Positions 14,401 through 21,125 of a DNA stretch of 21,369 nucleotides are shown here, in pieces. Location of the stretch: the NCBI GenBank assembly GCA_948482865.1, contig CAOMHR010000008.1, positions 1-21,369 on the forward strand, written 5' to 3'. The notes below the pieces were generated by a model that worked only from the letters and a program-made list of their open reading frames with translations, was not told where the DNA came from and did not search any database. Numbering within the stretch: the stretch's first letter is position 1; each line of letters opens with the position of its first letter. Both the position numbers and the translations under genes were made by a program. The stretch comes from Christensenellaceae bacterium (GTDB lineage: Bacteria > Bacillota > Clostridia > Christensenellales > Borkfalkiaceae).

Positions 14401-15625
14401 CAACAAATTTGGAGCTGTTACTAACTAATAGTTCTTCGGCTTCCTTCGCGTCACGGACTGAAAAGCCTAATTCTTTGAATTTGTCGGCATTGTTCTGTAC
14501 CCATTTTTCGCGTTCTTTCAGTGATCCGCTAAGGCTAATCCATTCCGTTTGCAATGCCCGGTAAGCCGCTACGGGTTTCCCGGCTGCTTCCGATACTTTC
14601 TTGTTAAATTCTTCTTGTGCTTTCTTGGCTTCCGCCTGCTTGCTTTGAAGTTTGGAAAGTGCCGCTATAATTACGGTAATAGCGACGGAAAGCCCCAAAG
14701 TTAGCGTAGCCATCAACGCTTTTGCAGCAATGGTTGAACCTCCTAAAGCTATGGTTAGCTTGTTGGTTGCCGCCGCTAACAGTTCCTTTGCTTTCGCTAC
14801 GGTCGTAAGCATAAAGGCACTATCCTTGTTTATAGTGTTCGCTACTTGCTGCAAACCTATCGTAATGCTCATAAGGCTTTGAACCTTTAGCATTACTTTC
14901 TGCAAATTTTCGTTTTCTCCGGCGAACAACGCTACCGCGCCTTGTGCCGCACTGAACGCGCCTACTACGCCGCTAAGCCCGGAAATCATACCCTGCAATC
15001 CTCGGTTGTCATGGGAGAATATACGCGCTTGTGTCGTAGCGTCACCTATCGCATCGGTAAGCCGTCCGGCTTCCTGCTGCAACTTCTTGAAGGCTTCCGT
15101 TCCGCGTTGTCCGTTGGCTTCCAAAAGTGCAAGTTCTTCGCGAACGTTGCGTAGCTGGGTTCGTAGTGAAATCTGTGTGCTCACATTCTTCTCGGCTGCT
15201 TCCTTTTGCTTCTTCAATGCCTTTTCTTCTTGCAGAAGCTGGTCGGCGGAAGCCTGCGCTTCGTTAATCAGTTTTTCGCGTAGGGTTATTTCCGATTGTA
15301 TGTTTTTTGCGGCTTCCGTGTAACGTCGGTAGTCCGCATCCCGCGCTTCGCTGAAAGCCTTTGCAGCTTCTGAACTTAACCGTTTGTATTCTTCCTGCAA
15401 CTTAGCTAATGAAGCCTTGTTCGTATCTACAATCCGGTCAATGTCTGCAAAGCCTTTTTCAATAGCGGCAGCTGCATTCTCAAAGGCTCTATCTATGCCT
15501 TTGCCGCCGGAAATTGCCGCCGTACTAAAATTCTGTATTGCCTTCTTGCTTTCGTTAAGTACCGATAACAACTTATCGTTGCTTCCCGAAATCTCAAAGG
15601 ACAAACCGCCACCTTGTATGTTCAT
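11426..15625 (-). CDS. Tail tape measure protein
   Basis: At 1399 residues it is the longest gene here, and it determines tail length. The N-terminal ~200 residues are heptad-rich coiled coil (repeated E-K, A-E-A and L-Q-E-E patterns). A hydrophobic part at about 225-320 (including L-G-L-S-V-A-I-T-V-I-I-A-A-L) is typical of tape measures that enter the host membrane. Long Lys/Glu coiled coil follows. A segment is duplicated: D-P-Y-L-D-M-L-x-K-R-K-E-K-Y... (about 570-650) and D-P-F-V-K-S-L-E-E-R-K-K-Q-Y... (about 927-1005), each followed by S-Y-x-D-Y-L. The C-terminal part (M-G-V-S-M-D-E, G-G-M-L-E-G-A-G-Q-F-A-A-G) is Gly/Ala-rich. By the usual rule of about 1.5 angstrom per residue the tail would be roughly 200 nm. 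Its ATG overlaps the stop of the chaperone extension (TAATG). Confidence 0.95.
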   Translation of the reverse strand: MNIQGGGLSFEISGSNDKLLSVLNESKKAIQNFSTAAISGGKGIDRAFENAAAAIEKGFADIDRIVDTNKASLAKLQEEYKRLSSEAAKAFSEARDADYRRYTEAAKNIQSEITLREKLINEAQASADQLLQEEKALKKQKEAAEKNVSTQISLRTQLRNVREELALLEANGQRGTEAFKKLQQEAGRLTDAIGDATTQARIFSHDNRGLQGMISGLSGVVGAFSAAQGAVALFAGENENLQKVMLKVQSLMSITIGLQQVANTINKDSAFMLTTVAKAKELLAAATNKLTIALGGSTIAAKALMATLTLGLSVAITVIIAALSKLQSKQAEAKKAQEEFNKKVSEAAGKPVAAYRALQTEWISLSGSLKEREKWVQNNADKFKELGFSVRDAKEAEELLVSNSSKFVEAMMLRAKAAATSELAIEKYKAVIEAQNKLDATPKAYVSKKGTYTDGYGVKRKGTVLEKSDTWKEAEETLEKAEAEYNKLINLQVNFTQQEKQILEQIGNQAGQIIAGSVEAAEKELARLQELYKKAGSDQERASLKKQIEAQQKEVNRISLSSGNGSKQNDPYLDMLTKRKEKYADYLKWVTSKDETLRKAANTEFATLLKEGTSYLDYLEKKRADIQAKATKTTTDLKNLSTLNNEIAKTTKEAVISDFDKKLQEELAACQTIGARLDLLEQRRKELSGDNSDVDNAKKDIIDDAKKDTVKQAKEETKQLLREYAGYLSDKLDFEESYAWKKQAITDKLAKATTSKDKQVAEAALAALEKKRAEYSKLTGNEQYDQLLQQYKTYQQQQTEIMKTYAAQRVEAEKQGNIAMIAQINAKEQAELSKLAASRLMASDSWNQLFSDLSTLTTNTINKLITDINSKKVSLSAQFNPADLKAINDQLEKAKDELHERNPFLALKDSLAELRAAMKADKLLESDDPFVKSLEERKKQYQAYTDTINSGDEILAGAAKEAFAELLSEGSSYVDYLRRKIAELNKQKATIKLTVEGEEQLAVLNAALSKEEGTTKSVSAAFKESFKSIGSSIDLVSGAFDSVISGIKKMGVSMDEETDAILGDIGGMLEGAGQFAAGYASMNPVQMVSGAVGFLSSAFDLFNTRDRKAEKSIKRHQEAVTKLGYAYNALEHAVDSALGETVYQNQNAMIQNLRAQQNEIQGMINDEISKKKTDWGRVDEFREQYAEAGRQIEDLIKEITESITQTSATELADELANALVEAFEGGENAAKAFGEVANDVIKNAVVNALKLQFLEQPLQKAIKQLQKDMGFDEEGNGSFNGLTETEQARFKQAIQAAGANFAAAMDMYKDLFEQLDEDDPSTLSGAIKGASQESIDLLAGQTNAVRVNQVTSLQLLRQQLTHLANMDTTLGVISGRLLTIINKITNTPTDDLRSQGITD

Positions 15626-15843
15626 TATCGGTTAAGTTTATTTATTAAGTCCAATACTTCGCCCGCGTTTTCTTCGGTAAGCACTACTTCCGTCGTTCCC
15701 GGTTTCGTGTCTTCTTCCTCTGCTCCCGGTGCATCTACTATCATTCTCTGAACCGTTCCCCACGAAATCCCGTGTAGAAGGTAATCCAACGTCCATCCGA
15801 AGTGCGCGCAAACCGACCCCCGGCGACCGTGTGGGCTTTTTAG
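15625..15843 (-). CDS. Tail assembly chaperone, -1-frame extension (gpT-like)
   Basis: In the -1 frame relative to the upstream 190-residue gene, this stretch encodes H-F-G-W-T-L-D-Y-L-L-H-G-I-S-W-G-T-V-Q and an acidic tail ending L-D-L-I-N-K-L-N-R, with the stop at 15625 overlapping the tape measure ATG. The F-G-W...D-Y...I-S-W pattern is typical of the second tail chaperone product of siphophages. No ATG precedes the conserved core (from about 15804), and the frame is open upstream to about 16018, so expression probably needs a -1 ribosomal shift giving a gpG-T-like fusion. The coordinates give the part beyond the first frame's stop. No canonical X-XXY-YYZ heptamer was found; non-ATG initiation is an alternative. 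Confidence 0.7.
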   Translation of the reverse strand, partial: LKSPHGRRGSVCAHFGWTLDYLLHGISWGTVQRMIVDAPGAEEEDTKPGTTEVVLTEENAGEVLDLINKLNR

Positions 15844-16412
15844 CCCGGTTGCTCTATAAGTTGTGTCGGGTCGCTTGTGCGCGTTGCGCTCATCAATCTT
15901 ATAGAGTTTATAAAATCCCCTAAATTGCTTACGTTGGTAATCAATATCGCGAGCGTAAGAAGTTGGGAAGGCGTTACGGTATGAAGGAAAAGGGAAGTAA
16001 GCCGGGCTAAGCGGGTTTCATTGGGCTTGCGTACCAAATAGCCGCCTTTGTCCGTTACGTCGTAATAGTCTTCGCCCAATACTGCAACCGCTACTACCTG
16101 CGCAAGTTTCCGGGCTTCCTGCGCTGCCATTTTCTTTGCGGTCTTGAAATAGTCTTCGTCGCCCAATTTGGTTTCGTCTATCGACATTTGCAGCCAAAGC
16201 GCGCTAAGTCGGTCAAGCGTTGCCAGCGTAGGCTCTTGAACCCGGAATACTTTCTTTTCGGTAATCTTTTCGCGTTTACGGAAGAAGCCCAATAAGCCGG
16301 GCTTCCGGCGGGTATAGGTTACTTCAACGTCAAACGTTATGCCTTCGCCTATCATCTGCCTTAATTCGCTTTGTTCGCGTTCTAAGGCTTCTAACTTATC
16401 GTTGTAGTCCAT
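15840..16412 (-). CDS. Tail assembly chaperone, first frame (gpG-like)
   Basis: This 190-residue protein lies between tail tube and tape measure, the fixed place of the lambda gpG-type chaperones that coat the tape measure while the tube assembles around it. It begins with a charged helix (K-L-E-A-L-E-R-E-Q-S-E-L) and has a basic loop R-R-K-P-G-L-L-G-F-F-R-K-R-E-K, a helical region with L-S-A-L-W-L-Q-M and A-Q-E-A-R-K-L-A-Q-V-V-A-V-A-V-L-G, and a hydrophobic final helix L-L-T-L-A-I-L-I. The stop at 15840 lies inside a longer -1-frame coding stretch. Function is inferred from gene order and the overlapping second frame; fold details are not verified. Confidence 0.75.
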   Translation of the reverse strand: MDYNDKLEALEREQSELRQMIGEGITFDVEVTYTRRKPGLLGFFRKREKITEKKVFRVQEPTLATLDRLSALWLQMSIDETKLGDEDYFKTAKKMAAQEARKLAQVVAVAVLGEDYYDVTDKGGYLVRKPNETRLARLTSLFLHTVTPSQLLTLAILITNVSNLGDFINSIRLMSATRTSDPTQLIEQPG

Positions 16413-16420
16413 TGTCTGAA

Positions 16421-16458
16421 TATAAAAGAAGCCCCGAAAACAAAGTAAACGGGGCTTC
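16421..16458 (-). terminator. Terminator-like hairpin after the tail tube gene
   Basis: A perfect 9-bp stem GAAGCCCCG (16428-16436) with CGGGGCTTC (16450-16458) encloses a 13-base loop. In the coding sense TTTTATA follows. It lies between tail tube and chaperone genes with no following promoter seen, so it probably reduces transcription so that tube protein exceeds the downstream tail proteins (inference). Confidence 0.7.
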
Positions 16459-16490
16459 CGGTTAATGAAAATGATGTTATCAATCCGGTA

Positions 16491-17015
16491 TTAAGAAGAA
16501 ACGGAAGCCGTAGAAGCTGAAACTTTGCCTACTGCCATTTTCTTTAACCCCGAAGTAGTGGGTTTCATAACAGTTCCCGTAACCTCAATAAGAAGCAAGC
16601 CCTTTTTGCTGAACTCGCCGTTAATTTTGGCTACAAGTTTCATACGTGGAACTTGGAACTTCAAACCTTTCTTCGGAAGGATGATAATAGATTCCTCTAC
16701 GGTGTTTACCGCATCGGGATAACTCCAAACGTCGGAAGCTATTTCGCCCCCGAAAAGCCGTTTAAGTACGGGAAGGTCGGGGTTCATGATTGAGAAGGAA
16801 AAGGTTATTTTGCCCTGCTTCTCTACGGTTTCTACCGGGTCGTCTTCTTCCTCTGCGTAGAACTCGGTTACTTCCGGGTCTTCCTGCGACATTTTGCAGG
16901 TATCTTCGTAGGTAAGTCCGAATGCCGTATAGCCCGTTTCGGTAAAGTTCAAAGCCGTAGGTTCTCCCACCTTACCCAAAATCTTGGAAAGACCCAATGT
17001 TACTAATGTTGCCAT
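16491..17015 (-). CDS. Major tail tube protein
   Basis: This 174-residue beta-rich protein of tail-tube size has the pattern expected of the siphovirus tube fold: an N-terminal strand (V-T-L-G-L-S-K-I), acidic loops (Q-E-D-P-E-V-T-E-F-Y-A-E-E-E-D-D-P), a core K-I-T-F-S-F-S-I-M-N-P-D-L, P-V-L-K-R-L-F-G-G, and a final strand set E-F-S-K-K-G-L-L-L-I-E-V-T-G-T-V ending in a Ser/Thr-rich tail. It lies after the tail completion genes and before the chaperone and tape measure genes, the canonical position. The hairpin just after it suggests it is made at high level. No sheath gene accompanies it, so the tail is non-contractile. Confidence 0.87.
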   Translation of the reverse strand: MATLVTLGLSKILGKVGEPTALNFTETGYTAFGLTYEDTCKMSQEDPEVTEFYAEEEDDPVETVEKQGKITFSFSIMNPDLPVLKRLFGGEIASDVWSYPDAVNTVEESIIILPKKGLKFQVPRMKLVAKINGEFSKKGLLLIEVTGTVMKPTTSGLKKMAVGKVSASTASVSS

Positions 17016-17027
17016 ACTGATAAAAAT

Positions 17028-17444
17028 TTAATGAATATTCCAACTTATTCTAATGTTCCGGTAATGCTGGTTTACTTCAAGCTCTTTTATTACGATGTCG
17101 CTCTCTATCCAATATTCGAGGTCTGCAATGTTTTGCGCGTCCAAATAGGCTACAAGCGCGTCGCCGATGGTTCGCAAGCGTTCCCTATCTGCCTTGCGCT
17201 GTTCTTTACCCTTAATCCGCAGCTTCAAATCATTCGCGTAAATATTCACGTTGGAAGTGCCCGTTTGCGGTTTGTCGTGCGTTACCGTAATGGTATTTAT
17301 CACGATGTCTTCGGCTTCGCTGTCGTCCGGTCTTTCGCCTTGTGTGAAAACGCCGCCGTTTATAACAACTTTGCCGGAAGTGACCGCTTCCGAAACAATC
17401 TTAAAAAGAATGTCGTCCGTATCTATGCTGCTGCAATGTTTCAT
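17028..17444 (-). CDS. Probable tail terminator / tail completion protein
   Basis: This 138-residue protein lies between the HK97 gp10-like gene (4-base overlap) and the tail tube gene, the position of the gpU-like tail terminator that caps the tube. Features include D-I-L-F-K-I-V near the N-terminus, V-V-I-N-G-G-V-F-T-Q-G-E-R-P, T-V-T-H-D-K-P-Q-T-G-T-S-N-V-N-I-Y in the middle, a basic helix (K-G-K-E-Q-R-K-A-D-R-E-R-L), and a final I-R-I-S-W-N-I strand. The alternating alpha/beta order fits tail terminators, but the call depends mainly on gene order. Confidence 0.65.
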   Translation of the reverse strand: MKHCSSIDTDDILFKIVSEAVTSGKVVINGGVFTQGERPDDSEAEDIVINTITVTHDKPQTGTSNVNIYANDLKLRIKGKEQRKADRERLRTIGDALVAYLDAQNIADLEYWIESDIVIKELEVNQHYRNIRISWNIH

Positions 17445-17911
17445 TTGAAAGCGTCTTTAATGTTAGTAACTAAATCTGCAAGTTCCTTAGCTATGGCTTT
17501 TTCGGCTTGTTTCTCGGCGGAAGTAAGAACATCGCGCCCTTTGCTTTCCACGTGAACGGCGTAGTTCATTCCGGCTACTACAACCAGCGTATAACCGTCG
17601 GTATAGTTTTCGCCGATCTGCTGGGCTAAACGTTGTCCTTCGTGTACTCCGACGTGACCGCCCTTTACCGCTTCAAAGGCGATATTAACGGGCTTGCCGT
17701 CTTTGAAGACTACGTAGCCAATTGAAGACCGTAAGTTTCCGGTACGGTCTGTAAAACCGCGTTCCGGCGGTATGGTCTTCGCCATGCTTACGGCTTCTTC
17801 CCCTATACGGCAAAGGCTTTCTATTATCTGCCTTTCCACTTCAAGAAGGAAGGCTTTAAACATGCCGTCTATATCTCCCGTGAATTTCGCTTCTAAACCC
17901 ATAGCCTGCAA
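17441..17911 (-). CDS. HK97 gp10-like tail completion protein
   Basis: This 156-residue protein carries the pattern of the HK97 gp10 family, which helps join tail and head: I-P-x-x-x-G-F-T-D-R-T-G-N-L-R-S-S-I-G-Y-V-V (about 48-68), a G-x-V-G-V-H segment, and G-M-N-Y-A-x-x-V-E-x-x-G-R-D-V-L-T (about 115-132). The C-terminus is a Lys/Ala-rich helix. The listed start overlaps the preceding gene by 19 bases; an in-frame ATG three codons later (17902) is equally possible. The stop overlaps the next start (ATGA-type). Family assignment is good; its exact place in the connector is inferred. Confidence 0.85.
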   Translation of the reverse strand: MQAMGLEAKFTGDIDGMFKAFLLEVERQIIESLCRIGEEAVSMAKTIPPERGFTDRTGNLRSSIGYVVFKDGKPVNIAFEAVKGGHVGVHEGQRLAQQIGENYTDGYTLVVVAGMNYAVHVESKGRDVLTSAEKQAEKAIAKELADLVTNIKDAFK

Positions 17912-18288
17912 TGCAAACGCCCTTTATCGAATTTCAAGCACACGCCGGAAATCCTAATTATTCCCGAAATCTTAGCTTCTTCCATTGTTTCTTGGTTAAG
18001 CAACTGTGAAGGCTCTAACGGCTCATCCGCTACCGCTATTTCCATGCCTTCGGGTATGCGCTGCACGCCTTTAGGTATCTGTATTAGCGAAGCGAACGTA
18101 ACAAACTTCCCGTTCGCGGCTTGTATCTGCGTACCCTTCCCGTTGGTTTCCTCGCGGCAAACGCTGTGTAGCGTCCATTCCGCGCCGGAAGCCTGCCAAC
18201 TACCGTTAGCGTCCTGCACGGCTTCGCCGTTGCTTGTACGCTTGTATAGGTAATGCGGGTATTGTCTGCTTGCTACGTCCGTTACCAT
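17893..18288 (-). CDS. Head-tail adaptor / head closure-like protein
   Basis: This 131-residue, mainly beta protein lies between the 103-residue connector gene and the gp10-like gene and overlaps both. Visible features: P-H-Y-L-Y-K-R, W-T-L-H-S-V-C-R-E-E (N-terminal), F-V-T-F-A-S-L-I-Q-I-P-K-G near residue 70, and E-E-A-K-I-S-G-I-I-R-I-S-G-V-C-L-K-F-D-K-G at the C-terminus. Small beta-barrel stoppers of this size occupy this place in siphophages. I do not recognise the specific family, so the function is based on position, size and strand pattern. Confidence 0.65.
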   Translation of the reverse strand: MVTDVASRQYPHYLYKRTSNGEAVQDANGSWQASGAEWTLHSVCREETNGKGTQIQAANGKFVTFASLIQIPKGVQRIPEGMEIAVADEPLEPSQLLNQETMEEAKISGIIRISGVCLKFDKGRLHCRLWV

Positions 18289-18593
18289 CTGTTACTTCTG
18301 TTTCTGACCTTCGGCGTAGTAACCGGGGTTATGCCCAATTCGCCGCAAGTCTGGTTATACCAAAACTTTATAGCTTCCCAGTTCCAACTTACGGAATACC
18401 CCCCTTCGCTGACGTTGGCAAGTGGTATGATAGTCCCAAATTCGGCGCAAAGCGCACGTTTGGCGGTTACTACATCTACCGCTTCTTCCGGGTTGGGGAT
18501 TGTATTCTGCTGGTTGGCTAAAATTAGCTCCACGTCCGCGCTTTCAATGTCGAAACGCACCGTAGTCCGGGTAAACCATTCTTTGTACGTCAT
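18282..18593 (-). CDS. Head-tail connector-like protein (gp6-like position)
   Basis: This 103-residue helical protein is the first gene after the capsid gene. It starts M-T-Y-K-E-W-F-T-R-T-T-V-R-F and contains a helix around E-A-V-D-V-V-T-A-K-R-A-L-C-A-E-F-G, S-W-N-W-E-A-I-K-F-W-Y-N-Q, and the C-terminal T-T-P-K-V-R-N-R-S. Small helical adaptors in this position (HK97 gp6 type) sit on the portal. Similar short proteins occur after capsid genes in Bacteroides phages, but I cannot name a domain with certainty. It overlaps the next gene by 7 bases. Confidence 0.6.
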   Translation of the reverse strand: MTYKEWFTRTTVRFDIESADVELILANQQNTIPNPEEAVDVVTAKRALCAEFGTIIPLANVSEGGYSVSWNWEAIKFWYNQTCGELGITPVTTPKVRNRSNRW

Positions 18594-18607
18594 AAGCTAA
18601 GTTATTA

Positions 18608-18635
18608 ACCGGAAAGACCGCTAAGCCTTTCCGGT
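18608..18635 (-). promoter_or_regulatory. Hairpin after the capsid gene
   Basis: ACCGGAAAG (18608-18616) pairs perfectly with CTTTCCGGT (18627-18635) around a 10-base loop, between the capsid stop (18641) and the connector start (18593). No T-run follows on the minus strand, so it looks more like an mRNA-stabilising or attenuating hairpin than a terminator. It would suit a highly expressed capsid gene. Confidence 0.5.
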
Positions 18636-18640
18636 ATCGG

Positions 18641-19744
18641 TTAGTGATTCCATGTGTTGCTGTTGGTAGCCATCAACCAAGAACGAGAAGAAGAAAGCCA
18701 CGCCGGGAAAGCGTTTGCGATACCCATAGTAACCTCTTCCAAAGGTTCTTCGTTAGCGAACTTCTTTATAAGGGTGTGACCGTTCAAAGCCTTAATCGCT
18801 ACTGAACCTTTTACGTTCATGTCTGCGGGCTTCTTCCAGTAAGTTTGTCCCAATACTTTGCTTTCTGTGAACAGTACCACGTTCTCGGTAAACGGGTTTC
18901 CGGTGTATCTGTCACCGTTGGGAAGTTCTACGGTAATATCTTGGTCAATCACAACAAGTTGCAAGCCCTTCAAGTAGGGAAGCGTTTTCATTGCGCTGTT
19001 TACTTGTTCAAGGCTTGGCGTTTGCTGGAGGTTCAAGGCGTTCACGGCGAAAGAAGCGCAGATTTTCTGTACTTCTGCGGTTTCCGCGAAAGTCGCGAAC
19101 GTGTCAAGGGACATAAACGCGAATTTCAAAGATACGCCCTCTTTCTTCGCTGCCTTTACAACGTTCTTGAAGTCCTTAGATATAGGTTTCGCGGAAGCGG
19201 AAGTAGCCCAAGAAGCCGAGCCGGTTTGGAAGCCTAACTTTCTTTCGGCTGGGATTTGGTAATCTACATCGTATTCGCTGATTACTGAACCGTTGTTTTC
19301 GTTGGTAAGTGTAATCTTACCCAAAGAGATTTCCTGCAAAGCCATCCATTCCAAACGGGCGGCTACTGCCGTCCAGCAGAAATTAGTGTCTTCTGCCCAT
19401 GCTTCAACCAATGCGCGAAGGTCGGGGTTCTGCGAAGTCATGGCTAACATTACTTCGTAGTCCGTAAGTTCGTCTTCGTTCTTGGTACGCTTTACGGCAA
19501 TTTTCGGGATGTCCCCCTGCAAACGTGCAATCGCATCGCGGGTCTTTTTGTCAATTGTCGCCCCGCGTGCCACCAAGTCGGCGGCTATTTTAAGCCCTAC
19601 CTGCGCTTCCAAAGCCTTCCATGTCAAGGTATAAGTTTCCTTCAACGGGAAAAGCGTAGGATAGTAGTAGGGCTTCAAATCGTAAGTATTAATCACGGCT
19701 TGCATATCTTTCTCTACAAGACCGCGCATTAAAGTCTTAATCAT
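18641..19744 (-). CDS. Major capsid protein, lambda gpE-type
   Basis: This 367-residue protein forms the head shell. It looks like the lambda-E family of HK97-fold capsid proteins: the N-terminal Y-Y-P-T-L-F-P-L-K-E-T-Y-T-L-T-W followed by D-L-V-A-R-G-A-T-I-D-K-K, a central W-M-A-L-Q-E-I-S-L-G-K-I-T-L segment, and a C-terminal N-P-F-T-E-N-V-V-L-F-T-E-S-K-V-L-G-Q-T-Y-W segment with G-x-V-A-I-K-A-L. Length is normal for the family. It follows the scaffold-like and head fibre/decoration-like genes. A stable hairpin follows the stop codon. No protease gene is seen in the window; any prohead protease would lie further upstream. Confidence 0.92.
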   Translation of the reverse strand: MIKTLMRGLVEKDMQAVINTYDLKPYYYPTLFPLKETYTLTWKALEAQVGLKIAADLVARGATIDKKTRDAIARLQGDIPKIAVKRTKNEDELTDYEVMLAMTSQNPDLRALVEAWAEDTNFCWTAVAARLEWMALQEISLGKITLTNENNGSVISEYDVDYQIPAERKLGFQTGSASWATSASAKPISKDFKNVVKAAKKEGVSLKFAFMSLDTFATFAETAEVQKICASFAVNALNLQQTPSLEQVNSAMKTLPYLKGLQLVVIDQDITVELPNGDRYTGNPFTENVVLFTESKVLGQTYWKKPADMNVKGSVAIKALNGHTLIKKFANEEPLEEVTMGIANAFPAWLSSSRSWLMATNSNTWNH

Positions 19745-19758
19745 AACTTAGAGCCCAA

Positions 19759-20346
19759 TTAAATTAAACTGATACCGGGTAAAGCGGCTTTAATGTCGTC
19801 GCTTACTGCCGGGATAACACTCTCTTTGAACTGCCCGATAGTAACCGCTGTTACAAAGTGGTTATTAAGGGCTTCCACGTCGTAGCTGTCGCCCGTCATG
19901 GCTTTAGGCACGTACTTGAACGCGCTTGTAGTGTCCGCGCTTTCAGCGGCGGCAAGTACAAGGGCTGCGCCTGCTGTGGCGGCTTCTCCTAAAGTAGTGC
20001 CTACGTTGATGGTGTCGTAAAGCGTTTCCGACGTGTTGATAGATGTAATCTTGTAAGCCTTTGCGCCTACCTTCAACATGATAAAATCGCCTACTTTGAA
20101 ATGATGTCCTTTCGCCACCTTGTAGGCTTTTGTAGTGGCGGTAGCGTCTTCGGTAAGCCTTGCGGTCTTTACTACGTGGTAAAGCCCGGCAGCGTCTTTG
20201 CCGCCTAATGCCGTCCCTTCCTGCAAAATACCGCCCGCAACCAATTCGGAAGAGCAAACGGTAACGCCGTTAGGAATGTCCGCCAGCATGTGCGTACAAG
20301 CGTGTACTACACGTTTGTCCTGCTTTCTGTCTATCTTCAATCCCAT
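19759..20346 (-). CDS. Head decoration or head fibre-like protein
   Basis: This 195-residue protein is located 14 bases before the capsid gene, where lambda-type phages encode a decoration protein. Sequence features are an N-terminal M-G-L-K-I-D-R-K, a low-complexity Ala/Gly/Thr-rich middle (G-A-A-L-V-L-A-A-A-E-S-A-D), G-H-H-F-K-V-G-D-F-I-M-L-K-V-G-A-K-A-Y-K-I, which looks like a beta-barrel, and a C-terminal V-T-I-G-Q-F-K-E-S-V-I-P. Related proteins in Bacteroides phages are commonly labelled head fibre or decoration proteins. It could bind the assembled shell and present a surface on the head. The assignment is by composition and gene order. Confidence 0.65.
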   Translation of the reverse strand: MGLKIDRKQDKRVVHACTHMLADIPNGVTVCSSELVAGGILQEGTALGGKDAAGLYHVVKTARLTEDATATTKAYKVAKGHHFKVGDFIMLKVGAKAYKITSINTSETLYDTINVGTTLGEAATAGAALVLAAAESADTTSAFKYVPKAMTGDSYDVEALNNHFVTAVTIGQFKESVIPAVSDDIKAALPGISLI

Positions 20347-20366
20347 TGTAAAGAATGAATTTACGG

Positions 20367-21077
20367 TTAAACTTCTTTGCCCGTTAAGGCTGTCTTACTC
20401 TCGGTTTGCGCTTTGATGTAGTCTGCTACGCCACTGCTTACGCCTTCTTTGTTCACGGCTCCAAAAATCGGCTTATCGTGTCCTTGCAGTCCTGCGTCTG
20501 CGCGTTCTTGCGCTAAGGCTGCGATGTCGCCTTTCGCTTCGGTCAAGTAGCTGTTGAAATCTTCGTCGCTCGCAAAGGTGTTAGCCCGGTCGAAGTTCTT
20601 TAACATCACGTCGCGGGTCTTTCCCTCAATCTTCGCGTTGTCCAATTCCGCTACAAATAGTTCACGTCGCGAAGCAGCCGCCTTATTTGCGTTAATCTCG
20701 GTAATGCTACTTTGCACGCCCGAAAGTTTTTCATCAATAAGTTTGCTGATCGCGTCAAGCGTTATCGCTCCGCCTGCTGGTGGCGTGGGGGGTGTCGGCG
20801 GTGTTTGCTTTCCCTTTTCCACGAAATCGTACTTTTCTTTCAGTCCGTTTTCGTAGGTTTGGTTCGCTTTGCTTATTTCCGCGTCTGCAACCTTACGCCA
20901 ATCTGTTACGTACTGGCTAACTTTGTCGGCGGTAAGTTTATCTACAACTCCGTTAGCTTCTTCTATGGTAGCGACTTGTAAGCCGATAGCGGCTGCCAAA
21001 TGCTGTAACCCGTCTTTGCGCACGCCTTGGAACTTTGCCACAAGTAGTGCTAAGATTTGTTCTTGTAATTCGTTCAT
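20367..21077 (-). CDS. Scaffold-like head assembly protein
   Basis: This 236-residue, strongly helical, charged protein is the first gene after the candidate promoter at 21100-21107. Helices cover the N-terminal ~90 residues (L-Q-E-Q-I-L-A-L-L-V-A-K-F, V-D-K-L-T-A-D-K-V), then a proline hinge with three T-P-P units (about 92-100) and a coiled-coil-like C-terminal part (I-S-K-L-I-D-E-K-L, S-S-I-T-E-I-N-A-N-K-A-A-A-S-R-R). The order scaffold-decoration-capsid matches many siphophage head modules. A scaffolding function is inferred from composition and position; no protease motif is seen. Confidence 0.7.
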   Translation of the reverse strand: MNELQEQILALLVAKFQGVRKDGLQHLAAAIGLQVATIEEANGVVDKLTADKVSQYVTDWRKVADAEISKANQTYENGLKEKYDFVEKGKQTPPTPPTPPAGGAITLDAISKLIDEKLSGVQSSITEINANKAAASRRELFVAELDNAKIEGKTRDVMLKNFDRANTFASDEDFNSYLTEAKGDIAALAQERADAGLQGHDKPIFGAVNKEGVSSGVADYIKAQTESKTALTGKEV

Positions 21078-21099
21078 AAACTATTTTGTTAAACCGAAG

Positions 21100-21107
21100 C
21101 AAAGGTA
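21100..21107 (-). promoter_or_regulatory. Candidate promoter (-7 box) for the structural operon
   Basis: In the coding sense TACCTTTG fits the Bacteroidota -7 consensus TAnnTTTG, giving a leader of roughly 15-20 bases to the ATG at 21077. No TTTG/TTG box is present at the usual -33 spacing, so a phage or host activator may be needed. The head module starts directly after it. Confidence 0.5.
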
Positions 21108-21108
21108 G

Positions 21109-21125
21109 CGTATTAAGGTAATACG
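21109..21125. promoter_or_regulatory. Palindromic site CGTATTA-AGG-TAATACG beside the structural promoter
   Basis: Perfect 7-base arms flank a 3-base centre, one base upstream of the -7 box. The arms are identical to those at 5570-5586. A single half-site with the same flank recurs at 21273-21283. Binding by a dimeric regulator is inferred. Confidence 0.5.

Noticed and set aside
13902..14564. A 220-codon plus-strand reading, and a similar one at 12861-13415
   Set aside because: Both are antisense to the tape measure gene; Ser/Cys/Phe-rich composition is what the reverse of Lys/Glu/Ala coiled coil gives.
15800..16018. Typical slippery heptamers (such as A-AAA-AAG or G-GGA-AAG) for the chaperone shift
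   Set aside because: None occurs in the required frame; the A5 run at about 15837-15841 lies at or after the first-frame stop and cannot serve a normal -1 slip.
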